A stretch of DNA of 64,000 bases from Gloeocapsopsis dulcis (GTDB lineage: Bacteria > Cyanobacteriota > Cyanobacteriia > Cyanobacteriales > Chroococcidiopsidaceae): positions 2,568,001 to 2,632,000 of the forward strand of contig NZ_CP119968.1 in assembly GCF_032163395.1 (NCBI RefSeq). Direction: 5' to 3'. The translations under genes and the position numbers were made by a program. This document shows, one piece after another, positions 17,380-26,672 of this stretch. Positions within the stretch are counted from its first letter, which is position 1. Each line of letters starts with the position of its first letter. The notes beneath the pieces are model-generated. The model saw nothing but the letters and a program-made list of their open reading frames with translations, made no database searches and was not told the DNA's origin.

Positions 17380-18422
17380 ATGCCTTCCGCCAATAAAAAC
17401 TTGTCAGTCTCAGTCATTATTCCAGTACACAATGGAGGCGAGAGCTTCCGGCGTTGCTTATCTAGTATAGCGGCAGCTGTTCCTCCCCCCCATGAAGTTA
17501 TTGTTGTAGCTGATGGAGATACTGATGGCTCTTGGTGCGTAGCACAAGAATATTACACTAAAGTACTGAAAATACCTGTATGTAGTGGACCTGCACAAGC
17601 ACGTAACTTAGGTGCGTGGGCTGCTACTGGTGACATTCTTTTCTTCGTAGATGCCGATATCATAATTTATCCTGATACAATTCGCCAGGTGGCGATTGCC
17701 TTTGGTTGCGAACCAGAAATGGCAGCAATGATTGGTTCCTATGATGATGCACCAGGTGCTAAAAATTTTCTGTCACAGTACAAAAATCTCTTGCACCACT
17801 ATGTTCATCAAACTGCGTGTGAGGATGCGTCTACTTTCTGGGGGGCTTGTGGTGCGATTCGCCGTGAAGCTTTTTTTGCAGTAGGTGGTTTTGATAATTG
17901 TTACCGACGTCCCACAATTGAAGATATTGAACTGGGCTATCGATTAAAGCAAGCTGGCTACACGATTAAACTTTGCAAGTCACTACAAGTTAAACACTTA
18001 AAACACTGGGGGGTCGTTTCCTTACTACGAGCAGATTTTTCTATCGCGCGCTTCCTTGGACAGAGTTAATTTTACGCGATTGCGCGAAGCGCAGCGCCCA
18101 AAGCGATCGCCAACCTCTTAATGATTTGAACTTACAACTTTCAAGTCGCCTGAGTGTTATTTCCATATTTGCATTGTTGGGCGCAGCAATTGGTAGTGTG
18201 TGGTGGACAACTTTGCTAGGTGTTGTTGTCGTACTAAGCGGAGTACTGCTAGCACTTAACGCTCCAGTGTATAACTTTTTTGTGCGTCAACGTGGTTGGT
18301 GGTTTGCACTGCGAGTGATTCCTTGGCATTGGCTTTACTACTTTTACTGCGGTTTAGCATATGCCATTGGGACAAGTCGCCATTATTGGCGTCAAAAGAA
18401 GCAACTAGCTTTTGGCAATTAG
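17380..18422 (+). pseudogene. Family 2 glycosyltransferase, frameshifted
   Basis: The first 229 residues give a GT2 catalytic domain: SVIIPVHNGGESFRRCLSS, the DxD region FVDADI and TIEDIELGYRLKQAGY. The frame breaks in a run of five T at 18036-18040. Adding one T restores RADFFYRALPWTELILRD and then continues, without any stop, into the frame ending at 18422 with several transmembrane segments (LSVISIFALLGAAIG, TTLLGVVVVLSGVLL). So this is one gene of about 347 residues missing one base. An in-frame GC-rich repeat (18076-18097) lies just after the break. It belonged to a surface-polysaccharide cluster. Confidence 0.85.
18076..18097 (+). repeat. 22-bp dispersed GC-rich repeat
   Basis: This 22-bp segment starts GCGATTGCGCG and ends AGCGCAGCGC. 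It matches the reverse complement of 59964-59985 at 21 of 22 positions. Here it sits inside a glycosyltransferase gene and adds codons for a Cys-Ala-Lys-Arg-Ser stretch not expected in the family. Confidence 0.75.
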
Positions 18423-18535
18423 TCGCAATCAAATAACCGCTAATTGCTTTTACGTCATTAGCGATCGCTACACATGAGCTTACTTTAAAAGCTTATCTAA
18501 CTAATTAAAGAAATTTTCCCCACAGAGTTATATTT

Positions 18536-18913
18536 ATGCGTCATCCTGTAGTTATTATTGGTGCAGGTCCAGCTGGTCTTACGGCTGCGTATGAACTTGT
18601 CAAAAATGGAATTGAGCCGATTGTTTTTGAAAGAGGCGACAAAGTTGGGGGAATCTCGCGTACAGAAACTTACAAAGGTTATCACTTTGATATTGGCGGA
18701 CATCGCTTTTTTACCAAAGTAGAAGAAGTACAACAACTGTGGCTCGAAGTTCTCGGTGATGAGTTTATTAAAGTTCCTCGATTATCGCGAATTTACTACA
18801 GAGGAAAGTATTATAACTATCCATTAAGCTTATTCAATACTTTGACTAATTTAGGTATTTTTGAAAGCTTTCTCATCTTACTTAGCTATCTTAAGAGACT
18901 ATTTATAAAGTAA
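18536..18913 (+). pseudogene. FAD/NAD(P)-binding oxidoreductase, 3' truncated
   Basis: Only about 125 N-terminal residues remain. VVIIGAGPAGLTAAYELVKNG is a dinucleotide-binding motif, and GGISRTETYKGYHFDIGGHRFF is typical of the UDP-galactopyranose mutase/protoporphyrinogen oxidase-like flavoproteins found in polysaccharide clusters. Family members are about 450-500 residues. The reading frame stops shortly after YPLSLFNTLTNLGIFESFL, and the DNA runs straight into the C-terminal part of a glycosyltransferase. The missing part was probably lost in a deletion. Confidence 0.82.
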
Positions 18914-19472
18914 ATCTTTAGGTTACAAGACGACGCAGCATAATCCGAGTCATGACAGCATATATGCAAGTCAAGTACTAATTGATTACCTGTATGCTTA
19001 CTATAACTCTACGACGCAGCAAGCACAATTTTTTGCCTCGAATAACTTTGCTTTATCCGCAGAACTATTTCGCACTTTAGGTGGCTTTAATACAAGTTTC
19101 CCCTTAGCTGCAGGAGAAGATCGAGAATTTTGCGATCGCTGGTTATACCACGGTTATCAAATGGTATATGCTCCAGAGGTGCAAATTTACCATGCACATA
19201 AATTATCATTACGTTCATTTTGGCGTCAGCACTTCAACTATGGTCGTGGGGCATTTTGCTTTCACCAAGCACGTTCTCAACGTAATGTAGAGCAGATCAA
19301 AGTCGAACTGTCATTTTATTTTAATTTACTCACATACCCATTATCCGAGCGATCGCCGCAATCAGCGTTGCTATCTTTCTTGTTACTTCTATCACAAATA
19401 GCTAATATTTCTGGATTTTTTTGGAAATATAGTCAGAACCATAATTCAATGACATCACAAACCACAGTATAA
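18909..19472 (+). pseudogene. C-terminal fragment of a family 2 glycosyltransferase
   Basis: The open frame begins just after the flavoprotein remnant, without a proper start. Visible GT2 features are ASNNFALSAELFRTLGGFNTSFPLAAGEDREFCDRWLYHG, the acceptor-binding ED region, and the downstream FWRQHFNYGRGAFCFHQAR. The catalytic N-terminal half with its DxD motif is missing. The copy 18930-18940 ACGACGCAGCA recurs at 19011-19021 and may relate to how the deletion formed. A putative internal start at 19161 would leave too little to be active. Confidence 0.85.
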
Positions 19473-19491
19473 AAGTTTATACACACAACTA

Positions 19492-21080
19492 ATGTTAGAT
19501 TCAAAAACTATTATGACTCTCGTTCGGAAAGAACCTTACTTCACCTTCTGGGTTGTCTGTTTATTTTTTCTTGTCAGTCTCATTGGTATTTTGAATCATG
19601 AGATGTGGCTAGACGAACTCCAAGCATGGCTGATAGCTAAAGATAGCACATCTTTGGTTGATTTATTTCATAATTTGAGATATGAAGGGCACTCAGGATT
19701 GTGGCATATCAATTTGTACCTAATCAGTAGATTTACACAAAATCCAACTGCTATGCAATTCTTTCATCTTAGTATTGCTACAGCAAGCGTATACATTTTT
19801 GTGAGATTTGCGCCTTTTACTAGGTTACAAAAAATCTTATTTTCTTTTGGCTATTTCCCTTTTACGAGTACAACATTATTAGCAGAAACTATGGCCTTGG
19901 ATTATTATTAACATTTCTATTCTGCGTACTTTTTCCAAAACGCAATAAAAAATATTTGTTGCTAGCGATCGTTCTTGCCTTATTAGCAAACACAAATATT
20001 TATAGTTTTATTATTTCTATCTGTTTATTTTTAACTTTATTTATTGATTATTTTGACAGTAAAAGCTTACATAAAACATCCATACATCAAAGAAAAAATA
20101 TTTTAATAAGTTGTAGTTTGTTGCTAACTGGTTACGTAATCGCGCTGATTCAAGTTATTCCTCCTAATGATGCTAAGTTTACTGGTAGTGCAAAGCTTTT
20201 TACTGAATCTAATATTTTAGTAAACAATATTAAACATTCAGCTTATTTTCTCATGACAATTTGGAGAAGTTACGTTCCAATACCCAACTTTTTTGATTAT
20301 CATTTTTGGAATAGTAACTTACTGATTGAAGGTGCTGGAGTGTTTAGAATATTTGCACTTCTCTTATCTTTAGGCTTATTAATTTTCTCGACAGCCATCT
20401 TTGTGCAAAAACCAATCATACTTTTCTTATACACTTCAGGCACTTTAGAAATTCTGTTGTTTACGCATATAAAGTTTTTATGTTACTTAAGACATCACGG
20501 TTACTTATTTATTTTGTTTATAGTATGCTTATGGCTTGCTAGCTATTACCCTAAACATCATTTTTTTAGTAAAAACATCATTAGTTTTTCTAATTCTTTC
20601 ACTAGGTATAAAAACCCAGTTATTATGATTATCTTATATACTCATATACTGGCTAGTATGTTCGCTTATAGTATGGATTTATTATATCCCTTTTCTGCTA
20701 GTAAAGAAGTTGCTCAAATCATTAAAAGTCAAGACTTAAGTCAGCATTCAGTTGTTGGTAGTAAAGATTATGCAGTAGCTCCTATTGCTGCTCTACTAAA
20801 TCAAAATATATATTATCTAGAGAGCGAGAGCCTAGGAAGTTTTATCAATTGGAATCAGAGAAAAGATTTAAATGAGGCAGAGTTTATTCGTAGGTTAGAG
20901 AAGGTAGTTCGGAAGAATACTACAGTTTTAGTACTTAACCATGAGCTTTACAACAAAGTAGATGAACTTTTAGATGTTTCTCAAATATTCAAAACAAATC
21001 AAAGTATTGTTCAGGGTGAAGATTACTATTTATATTTAGTAGGAAAACAGCAAGCCGCTCATGAAATAGTAGATGAGTAA
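19492..21080 (+). pseudogene. Polytopic membrane glycosyltransferase-like protein, frameshifted
   Basis: The first part (about 122 residues) contains NHEMWLDELQAWLIA and EGHSGLWHINLYLISRF, which resembles the DE-containing loop of lipid-linked sugar transferases. In a run of four T at 19860-19863 one base is missing. Restoring it gives YEYNIISRNYGLGLLLTF and joins the frame to the second part (to 21080), which has many transmembrane helices. The whole would be about 529 residues. Low GC and the clustered breaks suggest a foreign or decaying surface-polysaccharide locus. Confidence 0.82.
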
Positions 21081-21160
21081 ATCTCCTGCATAAATCACAA
21101 ATGCCCTTCGACTAAAGTCGGGGTCTAGCAGCGAATTCATTCACACTCGTATTCTTGTAT

Positions 21161-21189
21161 AAAAAGTCCTTTCCACTTTAGAAAGGACT
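21161..21189 (-). terminator. Terminator of the minus-strand Pro-rich gene
   Basis: A perfect 9-bp stem AGTCCTTTC/GAAAGGACT, read on the minus strand, is followed by TTTTTA. It lies 36 bp beyond the stop of the gene at 21225. Confidence 0.8.
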
Positions 21190-21224
21190 ATGCAGCTCAA
21201 CTATTGTGAACGATCAGGAATTAG

Positions 21225-21890
21225 TTACTGAGTACTAGTATTGCTTTGTTCAGAATTGCTATCTGTCGCACTCTCGGTTGCATTAGTTGTCTCGCTACCT
21301 TGTGTATCTGGTGCTGAAGTCGTACCGCTGTCTTGTGACTGCGATTGTGTAGGTTGTGTAGGTTCTGGTTGAGTTGCTGGTACTGGTGCAGCAGGACTAG
21401 GAAGTGTAATATTGACGTCTGGTGCTTCTGGGGCAGGTGCTTGTTGTTGAGGAACTGGAACCGGAACGGGGACTTCTCGAACTCTGTCAATAATTGTCGT
21501 TCGGTTTTCGGGCACTGGACTCGCTGCTGGTGATGGTTCGCTATTAGGTGCCGGAACGACAATATTTGTGTTTGTGGGAACAGGTTCATTACGTTGATTG
21601 AGTAGCCAAATTCCGCCAGCAGTCAAAGCTGCTAGTGAAGCAAGGAGAATCCCAAGCAACAAGCCACGGGAAGCATTTTCGTTATCTCTAACAGCTAAAA
21701 CTTCTTCTTGATAATTTTCTGATACTTGCCCTTGAACATAACCTTCGCGGTAAGCTTCAACATTGCTACTTGCACCACTTAATGTTTCATTCGTACGTAT
21801 GACATTAGTGTGGGTGTTGCCATTTGCATCTGTATGTGTCTCTTGGCGTTCGCGATTATAGCTTTTGTAATCGTTAGGGTTAGTAGACAT
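21225..21890 (-). CDS. Membrane-anchored Pro/Ser/Thr-rich protein of unknown function
   Basis: A 221-residue protein. The first ~70 residues are polar, then one transmembrane helix follows (GLLLGILLASLAALTAGGIWLL, about 75-96). After it comes a long low-complexity region rich in Pro, Val, Ser, Thr and Gln (REVPVPVPVPQQQAPAPEAP). Its topology suggests a cytoplasmic N-terminus and an extended extracytoplasmic stalk. I do not recognise a named domain. It is an isolated gene with its own terminator, divergent from sbcC across 483 bp. Confidence 0.6.
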   Translation of the reverse strand: MSTNPNDYKSYNRERQETHTDANGNTHTNVIRTNETLSGASSNVEAYREGYVQGQVSENYQEEVLAVRDNENASRGLLLGILLASLAALTAGGIWLLNQRNEPVPTNTNIVVPAPNSEPSPAASPVPENRTTIIDRVREVPVPVPVPQQQAPAPEAPDVNITLPSPAAPVPATQPEPTQPTQSQSQDSGTTSAPDTQGSETTNATESATDSNSEQSNTSTQ

Positions 21891-22373
21891 AGCTTTAAGG
21901 TTAATCTCTCACAAAGATGAACTAGTTAGTGGTATTTACTTAGTTTGTAGTATCCTTTAATACTTTTTTTGAATTGTTTTTAGAATAACCTCTGCGATTG
22001 CTCATTCAGATCTGTCTGGAGTAATGCTTTTTTCTTCTATCTAGAGATGTATTTTGCTAAGCTATATCGTCTTTTTTCAATTTCCCGAGTAATTACGGTT
22101 GACACAAGTAAGTTTTATGTATCTATAAAAGTGAGTAAGCAAACAATATGCCTACCCCATAGCTCAAGCCAAGTGCTTAAAATAAGAAATTGACAAGAGA
22201 ATTTATTGATCAATAAAATTCTCAATAATCTCTATTGCCAATACAAAATATTAAGAATCGTAAAGGTAACGGCTAGAAGGCTGGAAACCTAATAATCTCG
22301 TGGATAGACTAGGCAACAGTGCAAATGTACTGTTATTTCTTAGATATATTCCAAGTGTGGCGCTATAGCCTAG
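21891..22373. other. Divergent intergenic region before sbcC
   Basis: About 480 bp with no plausible gene. It should hold promoters for the Pro-rich protein gene (minus) and sbcC (plus). No riboswitch, tRNA or clear operator was recognised. Confidence 0.55.
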
Positions 22374-25300
22374 ATGATTCCAGTTCAACTAACACTGAAA
22401 AATTTCTTGAGCTACCGCGATGTCACCCTTGACTTTTCGGGGCTGCACATTGCTTGTATTTGTGGTTCTAATGGTGCAGGAAAATCCTCCTTACTCGAAG
22501 CAATTACCTGGGCAATATGGGGACAAAGTCGTGCTGCTGCTGAAGATGATATTATCCATTCAGGAGCTAAAGAAGTTCAAGTAGATTTCGTTTTTACGAG
22601 TAACCAGCAACAATATCGCGTGATTCGGACTCGCCATCGCGGACAAAGTAGTTCGCTAGAGTTTCAAATTGCAACACCGAATGGCTTTCGGGTTTTAACA
22701 GAACGTGGTGTCAGAGCAACACAGCAATTAATTCTAGAACACATCAAACTTGATTACGATACTTTCATTAATTCGGCGTACCTCCGCCAAGGACGTGCGG
22801 ATGAATTTATGCTCAAACGCCCCAATGAACGCAAAGAGATTTTAGCCGAGTTACTCAAACTTAATCAATATGACGATTTAGAAGAAAGAGCAAAAGATTT
22901 ATCACGATCGCTTAAAGCCCAAGCAGAACAACTTGAACGGACTTTGGCAGGGATACAAAGCCAGTTGCAGCAAAAAGACGCGATCGCCTCAGAACGCGCA
23001 CAGTTAGAAGTGCAACACAATCAACTACAACAACAGCAGGCTTTTGACACAATTCAACTGCAAAGCTTACAAGTCATTCAACACCAACGACAAACGTGGG
23101 AGCAACAGCTAGGATTTCTCCAACAGCAACATCAAAATTTGACACAAGATAGCAATCGCTTAGCAGAAGAACGTCACGCAATCAACGGTCAGCTATCAGC
23201 AATTGAGGAAATTCTTAGTCACACTGATGAGATTCGTGCAGGTTATGCTAAGTACGAAAGCTTGCAAACAGAGGAAGAAACCCTTTCAGCTAAATTCCAA
23301 GAACATTCCCGCATTACTGTGCAACTTCAGCATTTGCAGCAGCAACTCACCCAGCAAGTGAATGAAATTCGCTCTGCACTGCAACAAGCGCAAGCACAAC
23401 TTGTCGCTTTACAACAGCAAGAACAAGAAATTCAGCAAACGTTACAGAAATCTGCCGAAGTGGAAACGGGATTAGCGCAACTCGCAGCTGCCCGCAATCG
23501 ACTAGTACAGTTAGATCAGTTGCAACTCCAAGTGACACCACTGTTGCAATACCGCACCACAATTCAAACGCAACTCGAACGGATACAAACGCGAATTCAG
23601 GCGCGACTCGAAGAACTACAAGTTTCCGAAAATCAACTTACCCATCAACAACAACGCCAACCACAATTGCAGCAAGCGGTGATGGATGTGGCGATCCAAC
23701 TTGAGCAACTAGAGAAAAAGCGCGTTTACCTCGAAAGAGTCCGCGAAAAAGGACAAGAACGACGTCATTTTATGGAACGCCTGCAAGCGCATCAACGCGA
23801 CTATGAAAAACATCTGGGCGAACTAGAGCAAAAACTGCAAATGCTGCAAAATCCTGATGCGACATGCCCGCTGTGCGATCGCCCTTTAACTGAACACCAT
23901 TGGCAACGTGTCGTAGAAAAAACCCAAACCGAACAGCAGGAGATTCAACAACAGTTTTGGGTAATCCGCGAACAAATGGCAGTGTCTGAACGTGAAATTC
24001 AGGTATTGCGTCAAGAATATCGCGAAATTTCGCAAGAACTTGCAGGCTACGATTCTTTGAGAGAACAACGCGGACAACTCGCCGCCCAACTTGAAGCAAC
24101 CGATGACGTACAACGCCGCTTACAGCAAATTGTGAGTGAAAAACAACAACTAGAGCGATCACTAGCGCAAAATGACTATGCGTTGGATAAACAAGCAGAA
24201 CTACAGCAAATCGAGCAACAACTGCAACAGTTAAATTACAACGAGCAAGATCATGCCTTAGCCCGCAGTGAAATCGAACGGTGGCGGTGGGCAGAAATTC
24301 GCCAAGGACAGTTGAAAGATGCTCAGAAAAGACTGTCACAAATTTTACAACGCCAACCTCAAATTCAAGGACAAATTACAGAATTAAATCAAAAAATTGT
24401 CGAACAACAAATGCATTCTGAATGTGCCCAGCAAATTGCTGAGTTAGAAGAACGCATCAAGACAATTAACTATGCACCCGAACAGCATAACGCCCTTAGA
24501 GGCGTATTACGTAAAGCTCAAACGTGGCAAATTCGCTATCAACAACTGAAAAATGCCCAAGAGCAGTATCCGCAATTTCAAGCGCGATCGCAAGATCTCA
24601 AAGAAGCAATTCAAGCCCGAACTGCTGAACGTCAAGTTTTGATCGCCCAAATGGAATCACTGACTCAGCAACTTGAGCAAACGCCTTTACCTACAGTAGA
24701 AATTCAAGCTTTAGAAGAACAACTTGCTCTGCGCAGACGACAGCTTGACGATCAACTCAGTTATTTAGGACAACTGCAACAACAATTTCATCAACTTGAA
24801 ACACTACAAGCACAATATCAACAAGGGCAACAACAACTACAAGCAACAAAACAACAACAGCGCGTTTATCAAGAACTAGCGCAGGCATTTGGGAAAAATG
24901 GTATTCAAGCGTTAATGATTGAGAATGTCTTACCGCAACTCGAAGCTGAAACCAATCAACTTTTGGCGCGGCTAAGTGCAAATCAACTCCACGTTCAATT
25001 CGTGACTCAAAAAGCAGGGCGGAGTGGAACGAGGAAAAAAGCAACTAAAATGATCGACACGCTCGAAATTCTGATTGCCGATGCACAAGGCACAAGAGCG
25101 TATGAAACCTATTCTGGAGGCGAAGCGTTTCGGATTAACTTTGCGATTCGCCTTGCATTAGCCAAACTTCTCGCTCAACGTGCAGGAGCAGCACTACAAT
25201 TGTTGATTATTGATGAAGGATTTGGTACTCAAGATCAGGAAGGATGCGATCGCTTAATTGCAGCGATTAATGCGATCGCTAATGATTTTGCTTGTATCCT

Positions 25301-25397
25301 CACAGTGACGCATATGCCATACTTTAAAGAAGCTTTTCAAGCCCGAATTGAAGTTGCCAAAACCCAAAACGGTTCGCGTCTGAGCTTAGCAATATAA
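22374..25397 (+). CDS. sbcC: Exonuclease subunit SbcC (Rad50-like ATPase)
   Basis: A 1007-residue SMC-like protein. Walker A GSNGAGKSS is at residues 31-39, the signature YSGGEAFRINFAIRLALAK near 920 and Walker B LLIIDEGFG near 950. The middle is very rich in Gln and forms two long coiled coils joined by a zinc hook, CPLC, near residue 499. With SbcD it cuts hairpins and protein-blocked DNA ends during repair. sbcD is not adjacent here. Nothing else in the same direction is close enough to form an operon. The frame is intact for 3 kb. Confidence 0.96.
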   Translation: MIPVQLTLKNFLSYRDVTLDFSGLHIACICGSNGAGKSSLLEAITWAIWGQSRAAAEDDIIHSGAKEVQVDFVFTSNQQQYRVIRTRHRGQSSSLEFQIATPNGFRVLTERGVRATQQLILEHIKLDYDTFINSAYLRQGRADEFMLKRPNERKEILAELLKLNQYDDLEERAKDLSRSLKAQAEQLERTLAGIQSQLQQKDAIASERAQLEVQHNQLQQQQAFDTIQLQSLQVIQHQRQTWEQQLGFLQQQHQNLTQDSNRLAEERHAINGQLSAIEEILSHTDEIRAGYAKYESLQTEEETLSAKFQEHSRITVQLQHLQQQLTQQVNEIRSALQQAQAQLVALQQQEQEIQQTLQKSAEVETGLAQLAAARNRLVQLDQLQLQVTPLLQYRTTIQTQLERIQTRIQARLEELQVSENQLTHQQQRQPQLQQAVMDVAIQLEQLEKKRVYLERVREKGQERRHFMERLQAHQRDYEKHLGELEQKLQMLQNPDATCPLCDRPLTEHHWQRVVEKTQTEQQEIQQQFWVIREQMAVSEREIQVLRQEYREISQELAGYDSLREQRGQLAAQLEATDDVQRRLQQIVSEKQQLERSLAQNDYALDKQAELQQIEQQLQQLNYNEQDHALARSEIERWRWAEIRQGQLKDAQKRLSQILQRQPQIQGQITELNQKIVEQQMHSECAQQIAELEERIKTINYAPEQHNALRGVLRKAQTWQIRYQQLKNAQEQYPQFQARSQDLKEAIQARTAERQVLIAQMESLTQQLEQTPLPTVEIQALEEQLALRRRQLDDQLSYLGQLQQQFHQLETLQAQYQQGQQQLQATKQQQRVYQELAQAFGKNGIQALMIENVLPQLEAETNQLLARLSANQLHVQFVTQKAGRSGTRKKATKMIDTLEILIADAQGTRAYETYSGGEAFRINFAIRLALAKLLAQRAGAALQLLIIDEGFGTQDQEGCDRLIAAINAIANDFACILTVTHMPYFKEAFQARIEVAKTQNGSRLSLAI

Positions 25398-25454
25398 AAT
25401 TTAGTATTTCACTGAGATAATAAAGCAAGTGTTTGGATTTGAGGAGTATTCATT

Positions 25455-25688
25455 ATGCGTTCTAGAGCAATTGAGATGTTTCTAGCAATTGGACTTGCTG
25501 CAACTGTTGCGGCTTGCGGTGATACAACCACAACTCCTGGTGGTGATGCCGGTGAAGCTGGTGAAGTTGGAGAACCAACACAAACTCAACCTGTTGTTCC
25601 TGGTGGGGAAGCTGGTGAAGTTGGAGAACCAACACAAACTCAACCTGTTGTTCCTGGTGGGGAAGCTGGTGAGGGCGGTGAAGGCTAA
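25455..25688 (+). CDS. Small putative lipoprotein with 18-residue repeats
   Basis: A 77-residue protein with a signal peptide and lipobox-like VAAC, giving Cys21 as the probable lipidated residue. The mature part consists of GEAGEVGEPTQTQPVVPG repeated twice, plus a third incomplete copy, so it is acidic and glycine-rich. GGAG precedes the ATG at the expected distance. The function is unknown; a flexible envelope linker is possible. It is 57 bp downstream of sbcC with a terminator after it. Confidence 0.6.
   Translation: MRSRAIEMFLAIGLAATVAACGDTTTTPGGDAGEAGEVGEPTQTQPVVPGGEAGEVGEPTQTQPVVPGGEAGEGGEG
25554..25673 (+). repeat. 54-bp in-frame tandem repeat
   Basis: Two nearly identical 54-bp units (from 25554 and 25608) and a partial third encode the 18-residue repeats of the lipoprotein. 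Near identity at DNA level suggests a recent duplication. Confidence 0.85.
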
Positions 25689-25707
25689 CTCAAAATAACA
25701 TAACGAT

Positions 25708-25756
25708 GCAGGACAGTCTAAATCAAATTTACTGACACGATTTTGTCCTGCGTTTT
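25708..25756 (+). terminator. Terminator after the lipoprotein gene
   Basis: An 8-bp stem GCAGGACA/TGTCCTGC with a loop of about 28 bases is followed by GTTTTC, starting about 20 bp after the stop. Confidence 0.5.
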
Positions 25757-25847
25757 CTCTAAAAAAAGAGTATAGCAGTTGACACTAAGCTAACTGTGGT
25801 TACAAAGCTTGTCATAGTAGAATGTGCGATCGCACGTCGAATCAATC

Positions 25848-26516
25848 ATGATTTTATGCATCAATCAAGTTCTCACTTCAGAAGAACTTGCCCAAATTAC
25901 GACAAAACTTAAAGATGCTGAGTTTGTTGATGGTAAACTGACAGCCGGATGGCACGCTAAAGAAGTAAAGAATAATACACAACTTAAAGGAACTTCTGTA
26001 ATTACACAGGAGTTGCGTTCGATTGTCCATCAAGCAATGCAACGCAATCGATTGTTTCAAGCTGCTATACACCCAAAAACAATTCGTCCGGTAATATTTA
26101 GTTGCTACGAGCCAGGAATGTACTACGGCTATCACGTAGATAATGCTTTAATGGGAAAACCCCCGATGCGCTCAGATGTCTCATTAACGCTATTTCTGAG
26201 TTCTCCTGATACCTACAACGGTGGTGAACTTGTCATTGAAACTTCGTTAGGCGAACAGACATTTAAACTAGCTGCTGGCTCAGCAATCGCTTATCCCTCT
26301 TCAACTTTACATCGTGTTGAACCTGTAACAACTGGAATTCGACTGGCAGCTGTTACTTGGATACAAAGCTTTATCCACGATCCCAACGAGCGAGAAATTT
26401 TATTTGACTTGGATACTACTAAACAAGTCATGTTTGAGAAATACGGTAAAACACTAGAATTTGACCTCATTTGCAAAACTTATGCTAACTTGCTCCGCAA
26501 ATGGGTAGATATTTAG
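25848..26516 (+). CDS. PKHD-type Fe(II)/2-oxoglutarate hydroxylase
   Basis: A 222-residue dioxygenase of the PiuC/YbiX type. The start chosen, MILCINQVLTSEELAQI, matches the family; an upstream in-frame GTG would lie inside a HIP1 palindrome. The metal-binding triad is visible: His and Asp in YYGYHVDNA (near residue 96) and the distal His in PSSTLHRVEPV. Arg in TGIRLAAVTW is the 2-oxoglutarate anchor. In other bacteria such genes are often iron-regulated near TonB receptors; no receptor is present here. The substrate is unknown. Confidence 0.92.
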   Translation: MILCINQVLTSEELAQITTKLKDAEFVDGKLTAGWHAKEVKNNTQLKGTSVITQELRSIVHQAMQRNRLFQAAIHPKTIRPVIFSCYEPGMYYGYHVDNALMGKPPMRSDVSLTLFLSSPDTYNGGELVIETSLGEQTFKLAAGSAIAYPSSTLHRVEPVTTGIRLAAVTWIQSFIHDPNEREILFDLDTTKQVMFEKYGKTLEFDLICKTYANLLRKWVDI

Positions 26517-26672
26517 TAGAGAATGCGGTTGTTCATCCATAGCGACTTATGACCTCATCTACAATCGAGATGTGCAGCAGAAAAATAAGCTTAAGATTAA
26601 CTTATCAGTCTCATAGCCTGTTCTTAACACTACTTTTGTAAGTTTTATCTGCATAACTCTACATATGAAAGC

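Noticed and set aside
23770-24339. Antisense ORF of 189 codons inside sbcC
   Set aside because: It is the shadow of the Gln-rich coiled-coil region, whose CAA/CAG codons rarely give stops on the other strand. The protein has no recognisable pattern and no ribosome-binding site.
25824-25850. GTG at 25824 as start of the PKHD hydroxylase
   Set aside because: It lies in a HIP1 palindrome and adds eight residues not expected in the family; ATG at 25848 fits better.
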